64,000 nt of DNA from Acidovorax sp. (GCF_027492855.1 NZ_JAPUDY010000099.1:248001-312000); one strand, 5' to 3'; numbered from the stretch's first letter, positions 31,896 through 43,781 are shown. The notes: generated by a model from the letters alone, not told the origin. Numbers and translations are program-made.

Positions 31896-34067
31896 TCAGT
31901 ACGCAGGTTGAAAATTCTCAACCGTTGCCCGGGCCCTCGCAGCCAGCGCAAACCCCGCTCCATACTTCGTCGCCAGTTCATCCGCCCGCTGCAAGAACGC
32001 CTCAACACCCATCCCATAAATAAACTGCATCGCCCCCCCCGTCCACGCCGGAAACCCAATCCCAAAGATCGACCCGATGTTCGCGTCATGCACGCTGGTC
32101 AGCACGCCCTCGGCCAGGCAACGCGCGGTTTCAATCGCCTGGCGGTAGAGCAAACGGTCCTGAATCTCCAGCACGCTCCATTCCACGCCGGGCTTTTCGA
32201 ACAGGCCTTTCAGCTCCGGCCACAGGTGCTTCTTGGCGCCTGCGGGGTAGTCGTAAAAGCCACCCCCACCGGCGCGGCCGGGGCGCTTCAATTCTTTGAC
32301 CATGCGCTCCACCAGCAGCTCGCCGGGCGTGGCGCCATAGGTCTTGCCTTCTGCGGCATAGTCCGCACGCGTTTGCTCCAGCACGTGCACGCTCAGGGTC
32401 AGCGCGGTTTCGTCCAGCACGGCCAGCGGGCCCACGGGCAGGCCGGCCTGCATGGCGGCGTTTTCAATCGCGGCGGCGGGGATGCCTTCGCCCAGCATGG
32501 CGGCGCCTTCCATGACGAAGGTGCCGAAGGTGCGACTGGTGTAGAAGCCGCGTGAGTCATTGACCACGATGGGCACCTTGCCCAGGGCCTGCACGTAGTC
32601 GAAAGCGCGGGCCACGGTTTCGTCATCGGTCTGTTTGCCGCGAATGATCTCCACCAGCTTCATCTTGTCCACGGGGCTGAAGAAGTGGATGCCGACAAAC
32701 TTCTCGGGCTTGCTGCTGGCAGTAGCCAAACCGCTGATGGGCAGGGTGGATGTGTTGCTGGCAAAGAAGCCGCTGGGCGCGAGCTGCGGCTCGGCCTCTT
32801 GTGTGACTTTGGCTTTCAGCTCGCGGCTTTCGAACACGGCTTCGATGATGAGGTCGCAGCCCGCCAGGTCGGCCGCGCTGGCGGTGGGGGTGATGCGCGC
32901 GAGCAGCGCTTGCTGCGCCTCGGCCGTCATGCGGCCCTTGTCCACGCGGGCTTGTGTGAGCTTGGCGCTGTAGGCTTTGCCGACCTCGGCCTTTTCGGCG
33001 CTCACGTCTTTGAGCACAGTGGCGATGCCTCGGTTGGCCTGGGCCCAGGCGATGCCCGCGCCCATCATGCCTGCGCCCAGGATGCCGACTTTTTGCGGCT
33101 TGTAGCGTGGAGCTGTGCCGGGGCGTGACTTGCCGCTCTTGATCGCGTTCATGTCGAAGAAGAACGTGTTGATCATGTTGTGCGCCACGGGGCCGGTCAT
33201 CAGGCGGGCGAGGTAGCGGCTTTCGATGCGCAGGGCGGTGTCGTAGTCCACCAGCGCGCCTTCGGCCATGGCGGCCAGCGCGGCCTCGGGGGCGGGGTAG
33301 CGGCCGCGCGTGGTCTTCTTGAGCATGGCGGGTGCCACCGTGAGGGCGCCAGCAATCTTGGGGTTGGCGGGTGTGCCGCCGGGCATTTTGTAGTTCTTGT
33401 CGTCCCACGGCTGTACTGCGTGCGGGTGGGTGGCGATGCGGGCCAGGGCGGCGGGCAGCAACTGCTCGCGGGTAGCGACCAGCTCGTGCACCAGTTGCAG
33501 CTCCAGCGCCTCGGCAGGGTTGAAGAGTTTGCCTTCCAGAATGTAGGGCTGCGCGCCCATCAGGCCCAAGAGGCGGGTCATCTTGGTCACGCCGGTGGCG
33601 CCGGGCATGAGGCCCAGCGTCACCTCGGGCAGTCCGAACTGGATCTTGGCGTCGGCCACGGCGATGCGGTAGTGGGCGACCAGGGCTACCTCCCACCCGC
33701 CGCCGAGTGCCGCACCGTTGAGGCAGGCCACCACGGGGATGCCCAAGGTTTCCAGCGTGCGAAAGTTCTTTTTCAGCCGCTCGATCTCGCCAAACACGGC
33801 GGGTGCGTCGGCGGGCGTGAGGCGCATCGTGGCCTTGAGGTCGGCGCCCGCAAAGAAGCTGGTTTTGGCGGATGCGAGCACGATGCCTTTGAGCGCAGAG
33901 CCCAGGCGTTCGCGGTCGGTGACCACCTGGGCCGTGACCTCGCTCAGGTCCTGCTGCCACTGGCCGCACATGGTGTTGACGGGGGAGCCGGCTTCGTCAA
34001 ACGTGATGACGGCGACCTGGCCTTCTGTGCCCTGGGCGGGGATGAGTTCGTAGCGGATGGTTTGCAT
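31896..34067 (-). CDS. Enoyl-CoA hydratase / 3-hydroxyacyl-CoA dehydrogenase, classical FadB/FadJ order
   Basis: A 723-residue fusion. The N-terminal crotonase domain has SFFAGADLKATM, GAALGGGWEVAL and FGLPEVTLGLMPGATG, so both hydratase glutamates are present. The dehydrogenase starts near residue 326 with the NAD motif VGILGAGMMGAGIA and contains FASNTSTLPI and GIHFFSPVDKMKLVEII. It performs hydration and NAD-linked oxidation in beta-oxidation. The start is ATG 34067, since residues upstream in the same frame do not fit the family. It follows the thiolase by 22 bases and is the last gene of the minus-strand operon. Its domain order is opposite to the fusion at 11679. Confidence 0.92.
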   Translation of the reverse strand: MQTIRYELIPAQGTEGQVAVITFDEAGSPVNTMCGQWQQDLSEVTAQVVTDRERLGSALKGIVLASAKTSFFAGADLKATMRLTPADAPAVFGEIERLKKNFRTLETLGIPVVACLNGAALGGGWEVALVAHYRIAVADAKIQFGLPEVTLGLMPGATGVTKMTRLLGLMGAQPYILEGKLFNPAEALELQLVHELVATREQLLPAALARIATHPHAVQPWDDKNYKMPGGTPANPKIAGALTVAPAMLKKTTRGRYPAPEAALAAMAEGALVDYDTALRIESRYLARLMTGPVAHNMINTFFFDMNAIKSGKSRPGTAPRYKPQKVGILGAGMMGAGIAWAQANRGIATVLKDVSAEKAEVGKAYSAKLTQARVDKGRMTAEAQQALLARITPTASAADLAGCDLIIEAVFESRELKAKVTQEAEPQLAPSGFFASNTSTLPISGLATASSKPEKFVGIHFFSPVDKMKLVEIIRGKQTDDETVARAFDYVQALGKVPIVVNDSRGFYTSRTFGTFVMEGAAMLGEGIPAAAIENAAMQAGLPVGPLAVLDETALTLSVHVLEQTRADYAAEGKTYGATPGELLVERMVKELKRPGRAGGGGFYDYPAGAKKHLWPELKGLFEKPGVEWSVLEIQDRLLYRQAIETARCLAEGVLTSVHDANIGSIFGIGFPAWTGGAMQFIYGMGVEAFLQRADELATKYGAGFALAARARATVENFQPAY

Positions 34068-34089
34068 GATGTTCTTGTCTCCTGCCCGT

Positions 34090-35295
<1,206 letters not shown>

Positions 35296-35322
35296 GGTTG
35301 TCTCTCCATCATTTGAATGAAA

Positions 35323-35373
35323 TTGGCCTCTGGCGCTTGTTCATCAAGCACGAGCAGCTATAAATAACGTAGC
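35323..35373. repeat. Family A palindromic element (intergenic)
   Basis: CTCTGGCGCTTGTTCATCAA is followed by GCACGAGCAGCTATAAATAA and CGTAGC. It occupies most of the 82-base space between the dehydrogenase and thiolase genes of one operon. Confidence 0.75.
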
Positions 35374-35377
35374 ATTC

Positions 35378-36544
35378 TCAGCGTGCGGGCAGTCCCATCC
35401 CGCGTGAGATCACCTCTTTCATGATCTCGTTCGTGCCGCCATAGATGCGCTGCACCCGCGCATCGGCATAGGCGCGGGCGATGGGGTATTCCCACATGTA
35501 GCCGTAGCCGCCGAAGAGCTGCACACATTCGTCCATCACCTTGCATTGCAGGTCGGTCGTCCAGTACTTGGCCATGCTGGCGGTCTGGGTGTCGAGCTGG
35601 TCGCGCGTGACCAGCTCGCAGCATTTGTCCACGAACACCCGGGCCACCTGCACCTCGGTCTGCAGCTCGGCCAGGCGATAGCGTGTGTTCTGGAACGAGG
35701 CCACGGGCTGGCCGAAGACCTTGCGCTCCCTGACATAGTCCACCGTCCAGTCGATGGCGGCCTGGGCGGCGGCCACGGCGGTGATGGCGATCTGCAGGCG
35801 CTCCCACGGCAGCTGCTCCATCAGACAGATAAAGCCGCGCCCTTCCATGGCGGGGCCGCCCAGCAGGTTCTCGGCGGGCACCTTCACGTCGTTGAAGAAC
35901 AGCTCGGAAGTGTCTTGTGCCTTCATGCCCACCTTCTTGAGGCGCTGGCCTTTTTCAAAGCCGGGCATGCCGCGCTCCACCAGCAACAGGCTGGTGCCCT
36001 TGGCGCCAGCGGCCGGGTCGGTCTTGGCGACCACGATCACCAGGTCGGCATGCCAGCCGTTGGTGATGAAGGTTTTGCTGCCGTTCAGCACATAGTGCGA
36101 GCCATCGGCACTCTTGATGGCCGTGGTCTTGATGCCCTGCAGGTCGCTGCCCGCGGCGGGCTCGCTCATGGCGATGGCGCCCACCATCGCGCCGCTGGCC
36201 ATCTGCGGCAGGTAGTGGCGCTTTTGCTCTTCGGTGCCGTAGTGCAGGATGTATGGCGCCACGATCTCGCTGTGCAGACTGAACCCAATGCCCGTGGTGC
36301 CCGCGCGTGCCAGTTCTTCCATCTGCGCCACCGAATACAGCTTGTCGGCCCCCGCGCCGCCGTATTCCTCGGGCAGGCTCATGCACAGAAAGCCGTTGGC
36401 GCCCGCTTGGCTCCATACCTCGCGCGCCACGTAGCCCTGGTCTTCCCAGTCTGCGTGGTGGGGGGTGACTTCTTTCTCGATGAAGCGGCGGAAGCTGTCG
36501 GCAAACGCCTGGTGGTCGCTTTGAAAGAGGGTGCGTTCGATCAT
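35378..36544 (-). CDS. Acyl-CoA dehydrogenase, LCAD-like
   Basis: A 388-residue ACAD with AIAMSEPAAGSDLQGIKT, KTFITNGWHADLV, RERKVFGQPVASFQNTRY and QLFGGYGYMWEYPIARAY. The C-terminal RIYGGTNEIMKEVI is the form seen in mammalian long-chain acyl-CoA dehydrogenase, where Gly replaces the usual Glu and the base lies earlier in the chain. It is predicted to start beta-oxidation of a long or branched acyl-CoA. It is co-directional with thiolase and FadB downstream. The AT-rich stretch at 36560-36600 ahead of the ATG may hold its promoter. Confidence 0.9.
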   Translation of the reverse strand: MIERTLFQSDHQAFADSFRRFIEKEVTPHHADWEDQGYVAREVWSQAGANGFLCMSLPEEYGGAGADKLYSVAQMEELARAGTTGIGFSLHSEIVAPYILHYGTEEQKRHYLPQMASGAMVGAIAMSEPAAGSDLQGIKTTAIKSADGSHYVLNGSKTFITNGWHADLVIVVAKTDPAAGAKGTSLLLVERGMPGFEKGQRLKKVGMKAQDTSELFFNDVKVPAENLLGGPAMEGRGFICLMEQLPWERLQIAITAVAAAQAAIDWTVDYVRERKVFGQPVASFQNTRYRLAELQTEVQVARVFVDKCCELVTRDQLDTQTASMAKYWTTDLQCKVMDECVQLFGGYGYMWEYPIARAYADARVQRIYGGTNEIMKEVISRGMGLPAR

Positions 36545-36634
36545 GGTGGTCAGCGGGTTATTTTTGCGAAGTTACTGCTTGGTTAAATTAATTTTGCCAC
36601 TGACTGGAAGGAAACGCACGCCCTGAAATGCAAC

Positions 36635-36654
36635 AAGCCGCCCGAAGGCGGCTT
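36635..36654 (-). terminator. GC stem-loop after the binding-protein gene
   Basis: AAGCCGCC-CGAA-GGCGGCTT is a perfect 8-base stem with a tetraloop. It lies about 100 bases downstream of the binding-protein stop on the minus strand. The U-tract is poor, so it may be partial. Confidence 0.5.
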
Positions 36655-36682
36655 GAGGTGGTTGCGCTCAATGATTCAACCG

Positions 36683-36742
36683 CCGTTCGGGCCGCGCTCG
36701 CCGAAGCCGCGTGCTGCGCTTCGACAGGCTCAGCGTGAACGG
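36683..36742. repeat. REP-like inverted pair (family B)
   Basis: CCGTTCGGGCCGCGCTCGCC GAAGC (from 36683) faces GCTTCGACAGGCTCAGCGTG AACGG (36718-36742). The left half has diverged from the core. It is directly downstream of the binding-protein gene. Confidence 0.8.
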
Positions 36743-36750
36743 ACGGGGGC

Positions 36751-37917
36751 TCAGGGCTTCACATAGTCCGACACCACCTTCCACTTGCCATCGGTGATCT
36801 GCGACAGGCGCGACAGGTCGCTGCCCAGGCGCTTCTTGGGGCCGAAGGTGGCTTCTGCACTACCGAACATGTCGGGCGGGATCACCATGGTGTCCATGGC
36901 CTTGATGAAACTGTCGGTGCTGAGATTGGTGCCTGCCTTTTGTGCGGCCTTGATGAAGGCATCGACCGCGTTGTAGCCATAGACCGAGAACACCGTCGGG
37001 TCTTCGTTGAACTTGGTCTTGTACTTGTTGGCCCAGAAGCGGATCGGCTGGCTGGCTTCATCCAGGTAGGGGTGCTGCACCGTCATGGTGGCGTACAGGC
37101 CGTCCATGGGTTTTCCGCCCAGCTTGTGGATGAGGTCGGTGTAGGCGGCGCTGGAGCCCAGGAAGGTGGGGCTGAAGCCCGTCTTGCGCGACTCGCCAAT
37201 CGTGCCGATGGTCTCGCGGATGATGGTGCCCAGGATCACGAAGTCGCAGCCTGAGGACTTCATCTTGGCGACCTGCGAGGAGAAGTCGGTGGCCCCGCGT
37301 TTGTACGAGGTCTTCTCGGCGAACTCCATGCCTATGGACTTGAGCGCCGCTTCGCCGCCGCGCATCACTTCGAGCCCGAACTCGTCATCCTGGTAAATGG
37401 TGCAGACCTTCTTGGCGTCCTTTTCCTTGATGAGCTTGGGTGCGGCCAGGCGGATCTGGTCGTAGTAGGTGGCGGCGAACGAATACTTGAGCTTGTGGAA
37501 GGGCTCATACATTTCGCGCGCGGCCGTCACAGGAAAGAAGTTGATCACGTTCTTGCTGAACTGCACGGGCATGGCGGCCAGGTTCTGCGCCGTGCCGATG
37601 TGCGCGACCATCATGAAAATTTTGTCCTGGTTCACGAGCTTCTGCGCGGCCAGCACGGCTTTCTTGGGGTCGTAGCCCGAGTCTTCCACCTTGAGGTCGA
37701 GCTTGCGGCCATTGACGCCGCCCTGCTCGTTGGCTTCGTCCACGCGCAGCATCATCCCCAGCCGCACCTGCTTGCCAAAGCCCGCCAGTGGGCCTGACAA
37801 GTCCTGGATGGAACCCAGGGTGATGGTGTCTTTGCTCACGCCCTGGCTGGGCTGCGCCTGCGCAGCACCGCTGGCCATGGCCACGATGGCCAGCGCGGCA
37901 ATGTGATGAAGTTTCAT
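36751..37917 (-). CDS. Branched-chain-type ABC transporter substrate-binding protein
   Basis: A 388-residue periplasmic protein of the LivJ/LivK fold. It has a Sec signal peptide (MKLHHIAALAIVAMASGAAQA), then VSKDTITLGSIQDLSGPLAG at the mature start, which is typical of this family. Later segments include IYQDDEFGLEVMRG and VYGYNAVDAFIKA. It lies in the same direction as livHMGF but is separated from them by the acyl-CoA ligase gene. Many relatives bind aromatic or other organic acids rather than leucine. The ligase and beta-oxidation genes beside it suggest a carboxylic acid ligand, which is inference. Confidence 0.9.
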   Translation of the reverse strand: MKLHHIAALAIVAMASGAAQAQPSQGVSKDTITLGSIQDLSGPLAGFGKQVRLGMMLRVDEANEQGGVNGRKLDLKVEDSGYDPKKAVLAAQKLVNQDKIFMMVAHIGTAQNLAAMPVQFSKNVINFFPVTAAREMYEPFHKLKYSFAATYYDQIRLAAPKLIKEKDAKKVCTIYQDDEFGLEVMRGGEAALKSIGMEFAEKTSYKRGATDFSSQVAKMKSSGCDFVILGTIIRETIGTIGESRKTGFSPTFLGSSAAYTDLIHKLGGKPMDGLYATMTVQHPYLDEASQPIRFWANKYKTKFNEDPTVFSVYGYNAVDAFIKAAQKAGTNLSTDSFIKAMDTMVIPPDMFGSAEATFGPKKRLGSDLSRLSQITDGKWKVVSDYVKP

Positions 37918-38031
37918 GGGACGTCTCCTTTGGTTGGATAGAAACACGATGGCTCGTTATAGAACGATGCCCAGGGTGGGGCACCAGCACTTTCCCTATC
38001 TCGGTCGGGCGCTGGGCTGGCGGAGCGCCCA

Positions 38032-38124
38032 GGCTTCGACAAGCTCAGCCCGAACGGTTGTTGGGGTGCGTGGAACCAATCGGCGCCCATTCCCCGCCCG
38101 TTCAGCCTGAGCCTGTCGAAGGCC
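38032..38124. repeat. REP-like inverted pair (family B)
   Basis: GGCTTCGACAAGCTCAGCCC GAACGG (38032-38057) and CCCGTTCAGCCTGAGCCTGT CGAAGGCC (38097-38124) point away from each other across 39 bases. They fill the 212-base gap between the ligase and binding-protein genes; nothing else is seen there. Confidence 0.85.
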
Positions 38125-38129
38125 CATCC

Positions 38130-39986
38130 CTACCGGTACATCGCCTCAATCTGGCTCGCGTACTTTTGCTGCACCAGCTTGCGCTTCAGCTTCATGGTGG
38201 GAGTCAACTCTTCATCTTCGGCCGTGAGCTGGGTGTCGAGCAAAAAGAACTTCTTGATCTGCTCCACGCGCGCGAACTTGGCGTTCACGCGGTCGATCTC
38301 GGCCTGGATCAGGTCCTGCACTTCGCGGGCGCGCGTCAGGCTGGCGTAGTTGCTGAAGGGAACGTCGCTGTCCTGCGCAAACTTCTCCACGTTCTCCTGG
38401 TCGATCATGATGATCACCGTGAGGTAGGGCAGTTTGTCGCCGATCACCACGGCGTCCGTCACGTAGGGGCTGAACTTGAGTTCGTTCTCCAGCTCGCTGG
38501 GCGTGATGTTCTTGCCGCCCGCCGTGATGATGATGTCCTTCATGCGGTCCGTGATGCGCAGGTAACCGTCAGCGTCGATGCTGCCCACGTCGCCCGTGTG
38601 CAGCCAGCCGTCGGCGTCGATGGTCTCGGCCGTCTTCTCGGGCTGGTTGAGGTAGCCCTTGAACACGTTGGGGCCGCGCACCAGGATCTCGGCCGTGGTG
38701 GGGTCGATGCGCACCTCGTTGTAGCCGGCGGCCGGGCCGATGGAGCCTGGCTTGATGCGGCTGGCGGGCACGCCGGTGGAGACGCCGCAGGTCTCTGTCA
38801 TGCCCCACACTTCCAGCATGGGCACGCCCAGGGCCAGGTACCACTTCACCAGTTCGGGCGAAATGGGTGCGGCACCGGTGACGAGAAAACGCGCGCGGTG
38901 AATGCCGATGAGTTTGCGCACGTTGTTGAGCGCCAGAAGGCGCGCCAGCATGAACTGCGCTTTCAGCACACCGCCTACGGGCTGACCCGCCAGCACCAAA
39001 TCGGCAATGCGCGTGCCCACGCCGATGGACCAGGCATAGGCCGCTTGCTGCAGGCGCGTGGATTCTTTGAGTGCGATCATCACGCCGGAGTAGAACTTCT
39101 CCCACACCCGTGGCACGGCGGTGAACACCGTGGGCGCGATCTCGCGCACGTTCTCTGGCACGGTGTCGGGGTTTTCCACAAAGTTCAGGCGCGCGCCTGT
39201 GTAGAGCGAAAAGTATTCGCCGCCCATGCGCTCGGCAATGTGGCACAGCGGCAGAAAACACATGGTCTCGTCCGCCTCGCTGCGCGAGACCAGTGTGTTG
39301 TAGCCGCGCACGGAATAGGTGAGTGCGGCATGCGTTTGCATGGCGCCCTTGGGCTTGCCCGTGGTGCCAGATGTATAGACGAGGATGGCCACGTCTTCGG
39401 GCTTGCATGCCTGAACGCGGCGGTTGACTTCATCAGGATGTTGCGGGTTCCAGGCGCGGCCCAGCTCCCGCAGGGCCTGCAGGCTCAACACATCGGGGTC
39501 TTCGAGGCCGCGCAGGCCTTCCATGTCGAACACGACGATCTTGCGCAGCAACGGCAACTGCGCACGCACCTCCAGCGCCTTGTCGAGCTGCTCGTCGTCC
39601 TCCACAAACAGCACGGTGGTGTGTGAGTCCTCGCTCAGGTAGTGCACCTGGGCTGCGGCGTCTGTGGGGTAGATGCCGTTGGCGACCCCGCCGCAGCTCA
39701 GCACGGCCAGGTCGGCCAGCACCCATTCAATGTTGGTGTTCGACAGGATGGAGGCGCACTCGCCCGGCGCAAAGCCCATCGACATCAGGCCGCCCGCAAT
39801 CTCGCGCACGGCCTCGGCGGTCTGGTCCCAGGTCCAGCTCTTCCAGATGCCCAGCTCCTTCTGGCGCATCCATACGCGTGGGCCGCGCTCGGCCACCGCA
39901 TTCCAGAACATGGCGGCGATGGTGTCGCCCGCCAGCACGTCGGTGTTTACGGGCTGAATGTGTGAGAGATCCCAGAGGTTGGACAT
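38130..39986 (-). CDS. Long-chain acyl-CoA synthetase (AMP-forming), within the liv operon
   Basis: A 618-residue ANL-superfamily ligase. The ATP/P-loop motif is YTSGTTGKPKGAMQTHA, with the later motifs WGMTETCGVSTG, GWLHTGDVGSID and DRMKDIIITAGGKNITPSE. It activates a carboxylic acid to its CoA ester through an acyl-AMP. It resembles the long-chain FAA1/FadD15 class in length and in its N-terminal WDQTAEAVREIAGGL segment. It lies 6 bases after livF and before the binding-protein gene, an arrangement suggesting that the imported acid is immediately activated and passed to the dehydrogenase, thiolase and FadB genes. Confidence 0.9.
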   Translation of the reverse strand: MSNLWDLSHIQPVNTDVLAGDTIAAMFWNAVAERGPRVWMRQKELGIWKSWTWDQTAEAVREIAGGLMSMGFAPGECASILSNTNIEWVLADLAVLSCGGVANGIYPTDAAAQVHYLSEDSHTTVLFVEDDEQLDKALEVRAQLPLLRKIVVFDMEGLRGLEDPDVLSLQALRELGRAWNPQHPDEVNRRVQACKPEDVAILVYTSGTTGKPKGAMQTHAALTYSVRGYNTLVSRSEADETMCFLPLCHIAERMGGEYFSLYTGARLNFVENPDTVPENVREIAPTVFTAVPRVWEKFYSGVMIALKESTRLQQAAYAWSIGVGTRIADLVLAGQPVGGVLKAQFMLARLLALNNVRKLIGIHRARFLVTGAAPISPELVKWYLALGVPMLEVWGMTETCGVSTGVPASRIKPGSIGPAAGYNEVRIDPTTAEILVRGPNVFKGYLNQPEKTAETIDADGWLHTGDVGSIDADGYLRITDRMKDIIITAGGKNITPSELENELKFSPYVTDAVVIGDKLPYLTVIIMIDQENVEKFAQDSDVPFSNYASLTRAREVQDLIQAEIDRVNAKFARVEQIKKFFLLDTQLTAEDEELTPTMKLKRKLVQQKYASQIEAMYR

Positions 39987-39992
39987 CGCGTG

Positions 39993-40789
39993 TTATCTCC
40001 AGGTCTTTTTCTTTTTCCAGCGCCGCTCGCCGCGCACGCCCTCATCCTTCATGCCGAGGTAGAACTCCTTGATGTCGTCCTTCTCGCGCAGGCGCTCGCA
40101 GCTGTCTTCCATCACGATGCGGCCGTTCTCCAGCACGTAGCCGTAGTCCGACGCATTGAGCGCCATGTTGGCGTTCTGCTCTACCAGCAAGATGGTGGTG
40201 CCGCGCTCGCGGTTGATGCGCACCACGATCTCGAAGATCTCCTTGGTGAGCTTGGGCGAGAGGCCCAGGCTGGGCTCGTCCAGCAGGATCAGCTCGGGGT
40301 TGGCCATGAGCGCGCGCGAGATGGCCAGCATCTGCTGTTGGCCGCCCGAAAGCAAACCGGCGTCTTGCGCGGCGCGCTCCTTCAGGATGGGGAAGTAGCC
40401 ATACACGGTCTCGATGTCGCGCGCCACCGCGTCACCATCGTTGCGGGTGTAGGCGCCCATGAGCAAGTTGTCGCGCACCGACAGCAGCGCAAACACCTCG
40501 CGCCCCTCGGGCACATGCATCAGGCCTCGGCGCACGATCGCCGCCGGGTCGTTGGCGGTGATGTCGGTGCCCTGAAATTCGATGGAGCCCTTGCGTGGGT
40601 CGATGATGCCGCTGATGGTTTTGAGAATGGTCGTTTTGCCCGCGCCGTTGCTGCCCAGCACGGCGGCGATTTCGCCGCGCCGCACCTGCAGGCTCACGCC
40701 CCGGATGGCCTTGATGGGGCCGTAGGCGCTCTCCACGTTCTGCAGGCGCAGCAGGGGTTGGTCGTCGGTGGTGGGGGCCAATACCGCGC

Positions 40790-40793
<4 letters not shown>
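39993..40793 (-). CDS. livF: Branched-chain-type ABC transporter ATP-binding protein LivF
   Basis: A 266-residue ABC ATPase. Walker A is GSNGAGKTTILK, the signature is LSGGQQQMLAISRAL and Walker B is LILLDEPSLGLSP; these are LivF-type features, with RRGLMHVPEGREVF between them. The C-terminus is slightly longer and more basic than usual (GERRWKKKKTW). It powers uptake with LivG at the cytoplasmic face of the LivH/LivM channel. It overlaps livG by ATGA and is followed 6 bases later by the ligase gene. Confidence 0.93.
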
Positions 40794-41637
<844 letters not shown>

Positions 41638-41641
<4 letters not shown>

Positions 41642-42714
41642 CTCAGTCGATCCGATTTCTGGAACGATTTCTGCCGCTTGAACATGCCCTTGCGGTAGAA
41701 CGGGAACATCTGCAGCCAGGTGCGCACCTTGAGCCAGCGGCCGTACAACCCCATGGGTTCGAACAGCACGAAAGCGATCAGCACCGCGCCATACACCACG
41801 GCCTGCAGGCCCGGCGCCTGGCCAATGGCATCAGGCAGCCAGTCTTTGCTGAGTGAGATGAGCTGCGGCATCGAAATGAGGAAGATGGCGCCCAGAAAGG
41901 CGCCGTGCACCGAGCCCAGGCCGCCGATCACGATCATGAGCAAGAGGTCGATGGACTGCAGGATATTGAACTGGTCGGGCGAGATGAACTGCAGCTTGTG
42001 CGCATACAGCGCGCCGCCCACGCCCGCCAGAGCGGCCGAGAGCGAGAACGACAGCGTCTTGTAGCGCGCCAGGTGGATGCCCATGCTTTGCGCCGAAATT
42101 TCCGAGTCGCGGATGGCCACAAAGGCGCGGCCGGTGGGTGAGCGCAGCAGGTTCAGGATGGCCAGCGTGCAGACCAAGGCGATCACAAGGCACAAAAAGT
42201 AGAACGATTCGGTGGACTCGAACGAGTAGCCAAAGATTTGCGGCGGCACCAGGTGTTTGCCGGAGTTGCCGCCCGTCACCGATTCCCAGCGCGCGAACAC
42301 CTCTTCGACGATGAAGCCGAACGACAGCGTGGCCATGCCCAGGTAGATGCCCTTCACGCGCAGCGCGGGCAGGCCCACCACCACGCCCACGGCGGCAGAC
42401 AGCCCCGCCGCGCAGGCCAGCGACAGCGCAAACGGCCAGCCCATGCCCGTGAGCACGGCCTGTGTGTAGGCACCCACGCCCAAAAAGGCCGCATGCCCCA
42501 GCGAGAACTGCCCTGTGAAGCCCGCCAGCAGCATCAGCCCCAGGCCCACGATGGAGTAGATGAGCACAAAGGTGAGCTGGGCCAGCCAATATTCGGGCGC
42601 CACCCAGGGCGCGGCCAGCAGCGCCAGGCCGAGCAGGCTGTACCAGAACACCTGGCCGCCATGTTTGGCCAGGCGGATGTCCTGCGCATAGCTGGTCTTG
42701 AAGATGAAACGCAT
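41638..42714 (-). CDS. livM: Branched-chain-type ABC transporter permease LivM
   Basis: A 358-residue polytopic membrane protein. It has the LivM signatures LLAGFTGQFSLGHAAFLGVG near residue 65, LPALRVKGIYLGMATLSFGF, GRAFVAIRDSEISAQSMGIH and GGLGSVHGAFLGAIF. The C-terminal cytoplasmic tail is basic (WLKVRTWLQMFPFYRKG). It forms the translocation channel with LivH. It starts 9 bases after the livH stop and overlaps livG. Confidence 0.93.
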
Positions 42715-42723
42715 ATTCGTCTT

Positions 42724-43599
42724 TCAGACCTTTTTACGGAGCTTCTCGCCGAAGAGGCCGTTGGGTTTCACCATGAGCATGACCAGCACCACGATGTAGG
42801 CTGCCGTGTCCTTGAACCCGTCGGGCAGGTAAAAGCCCGAGAGCGATTCGACGATGCCGATGATGAGGCCACCGACGATGGCGCCCGGCAGGCTGCCAAA
42901 GCCGCCCACCACGGCGGCCGGAAATGCCTTGAGCCCGATGAACCCCATATTGGCGTGCACGAAGGTAATGGGCGCGAGCAGCAGGCCTGCCACGGCGGCC
43001 ACGGCGGCGGCCAGGCCCCAAGCCAGGCCATTGAGCCGCTGCACGGGGATGCCCATGTAGTAGGCCGCCAACTGGTTTTGCGACGAAGCCTGCATCGCGA
43101 TGCCCAGCTTGCTGTAGCGGAACATGGCAAACAGCAGCAGGCACAACACGGCGGTGGCGCCGATCACCACCAGTTGCTCGGCGCTGAGCACCAGTGCGCC
43201 GAGGCGAAACGACAGGTCCTTGTAGGGCACGGGCAGCGTGTGTGTGTCGGTGCCGATGTTGGGGATCATGGTGACCAGGCCACGCAGCACGTAGCCGATG
43301 CCGATGGTGAGCATGACGATGGAGAACGCGGGCTGGCCGAGGATGGGACGGATGACGGTGCGCTCGAGCACCGTGCCGAAGACGCCCATGGCGGCAATGC
43401 TGGCGAGCACCGCAACCCAGAAGGGAAAGCCCAGCACCGTCATGAGCGCCAGGCCGCAGAACGCGCCCAGCATCATCAGCTCGCCCTGGGCAAAGCTCAC
43501 GGTTTCGGTGGCCTTGTAGATGAGCACGAAGCCCAGCGCGATCAGGCCGTAGATGCACCCCTGGGAGATACCGCTGATCAACAGTTGCACGAATTGCAC
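42724..43599 (-). CDS. livH: Branched-chain-type ABC transporter permease LivH (GTG start)
   Basis: A 291-residue membrane protein with the LivH pattern LISGISQGCIYGLIALGFVL, IYKATETVSFAQGELMMLGA, AMQASSQNQLAAYYMGIP and GGFGSLPGAIVGGLIIG. The start is taken as GTG at 43599 because a GGAG lies seven bases before it and family members begin about here. In-frame ATGs at 43641 and 43698 would add 14 or 33 residues with no family similarity. It is the first gene of the minus-strand transport/ligase operon and is divergent from a crotonase gene, 182 bases away. Confidence 0.9.
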   Translation of the reverse strand: MQFVQLLISGISQGCIYGLIALGFVLIYKATETVSFAQGELMMLGAFCGLALMTVLGFPFWVAVLASIAAMGVFGTVLERTVIRPILGQPAFSIVMLTIGIGYVLRGLVTMIPNIGTDTHTLPVPYKDLSFRLGALVLSAEQLVVIGATAVLCLLLFAMFRYSKLGIAMQASSQNQLAAYYMGIPVQRLNGLAWGLAAAVAAVAGLLLAPITFVHANMGFIGLKAFPAAVVGGFGSLPGAIVGGLIIGIVESLSGFYLPDGFKDTAAYIVVLVMLMVKPNGLFGEKLRKKV

Positions 43600-43606
43600 A
43601 CTGGCT

Positions 43607-43610
43607 CTCC
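43607..43610 (-). promoter_or_regulatory. Shine-Dalgarno that decides the livH start
   Basis: GGAG on the minus strand with a seven-base spacer to the GTG at 43599. No comparable site precedes the upstream ATG codons in this frame. Confidence 0.55.
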
Positions 43611-43781
43611 AGAATATTTTTACAAAGCGAATGCTTTGCATAAATAATGGTGCACGCGCCAGACGCATCCCGCACTCGGTGCTAACCCTGATCGTCACGG
43701 CGCATCTTGGCTTAGTGCGCAGCGGGGCGCAATAAGGGTTGCGTCCTATCCCCTTTGCTTTTGGCTCGCCCGGAGAACCCC

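Noticed and set aside
38058-39626. A 522-codon plus-strand frame
   Set aside because: It is the antisense shadow of the acyl-CoA ligase gene; its product is His/Ala/Gly-rich with no family motif, whereas the minus-strand frame has all ligase motifs.
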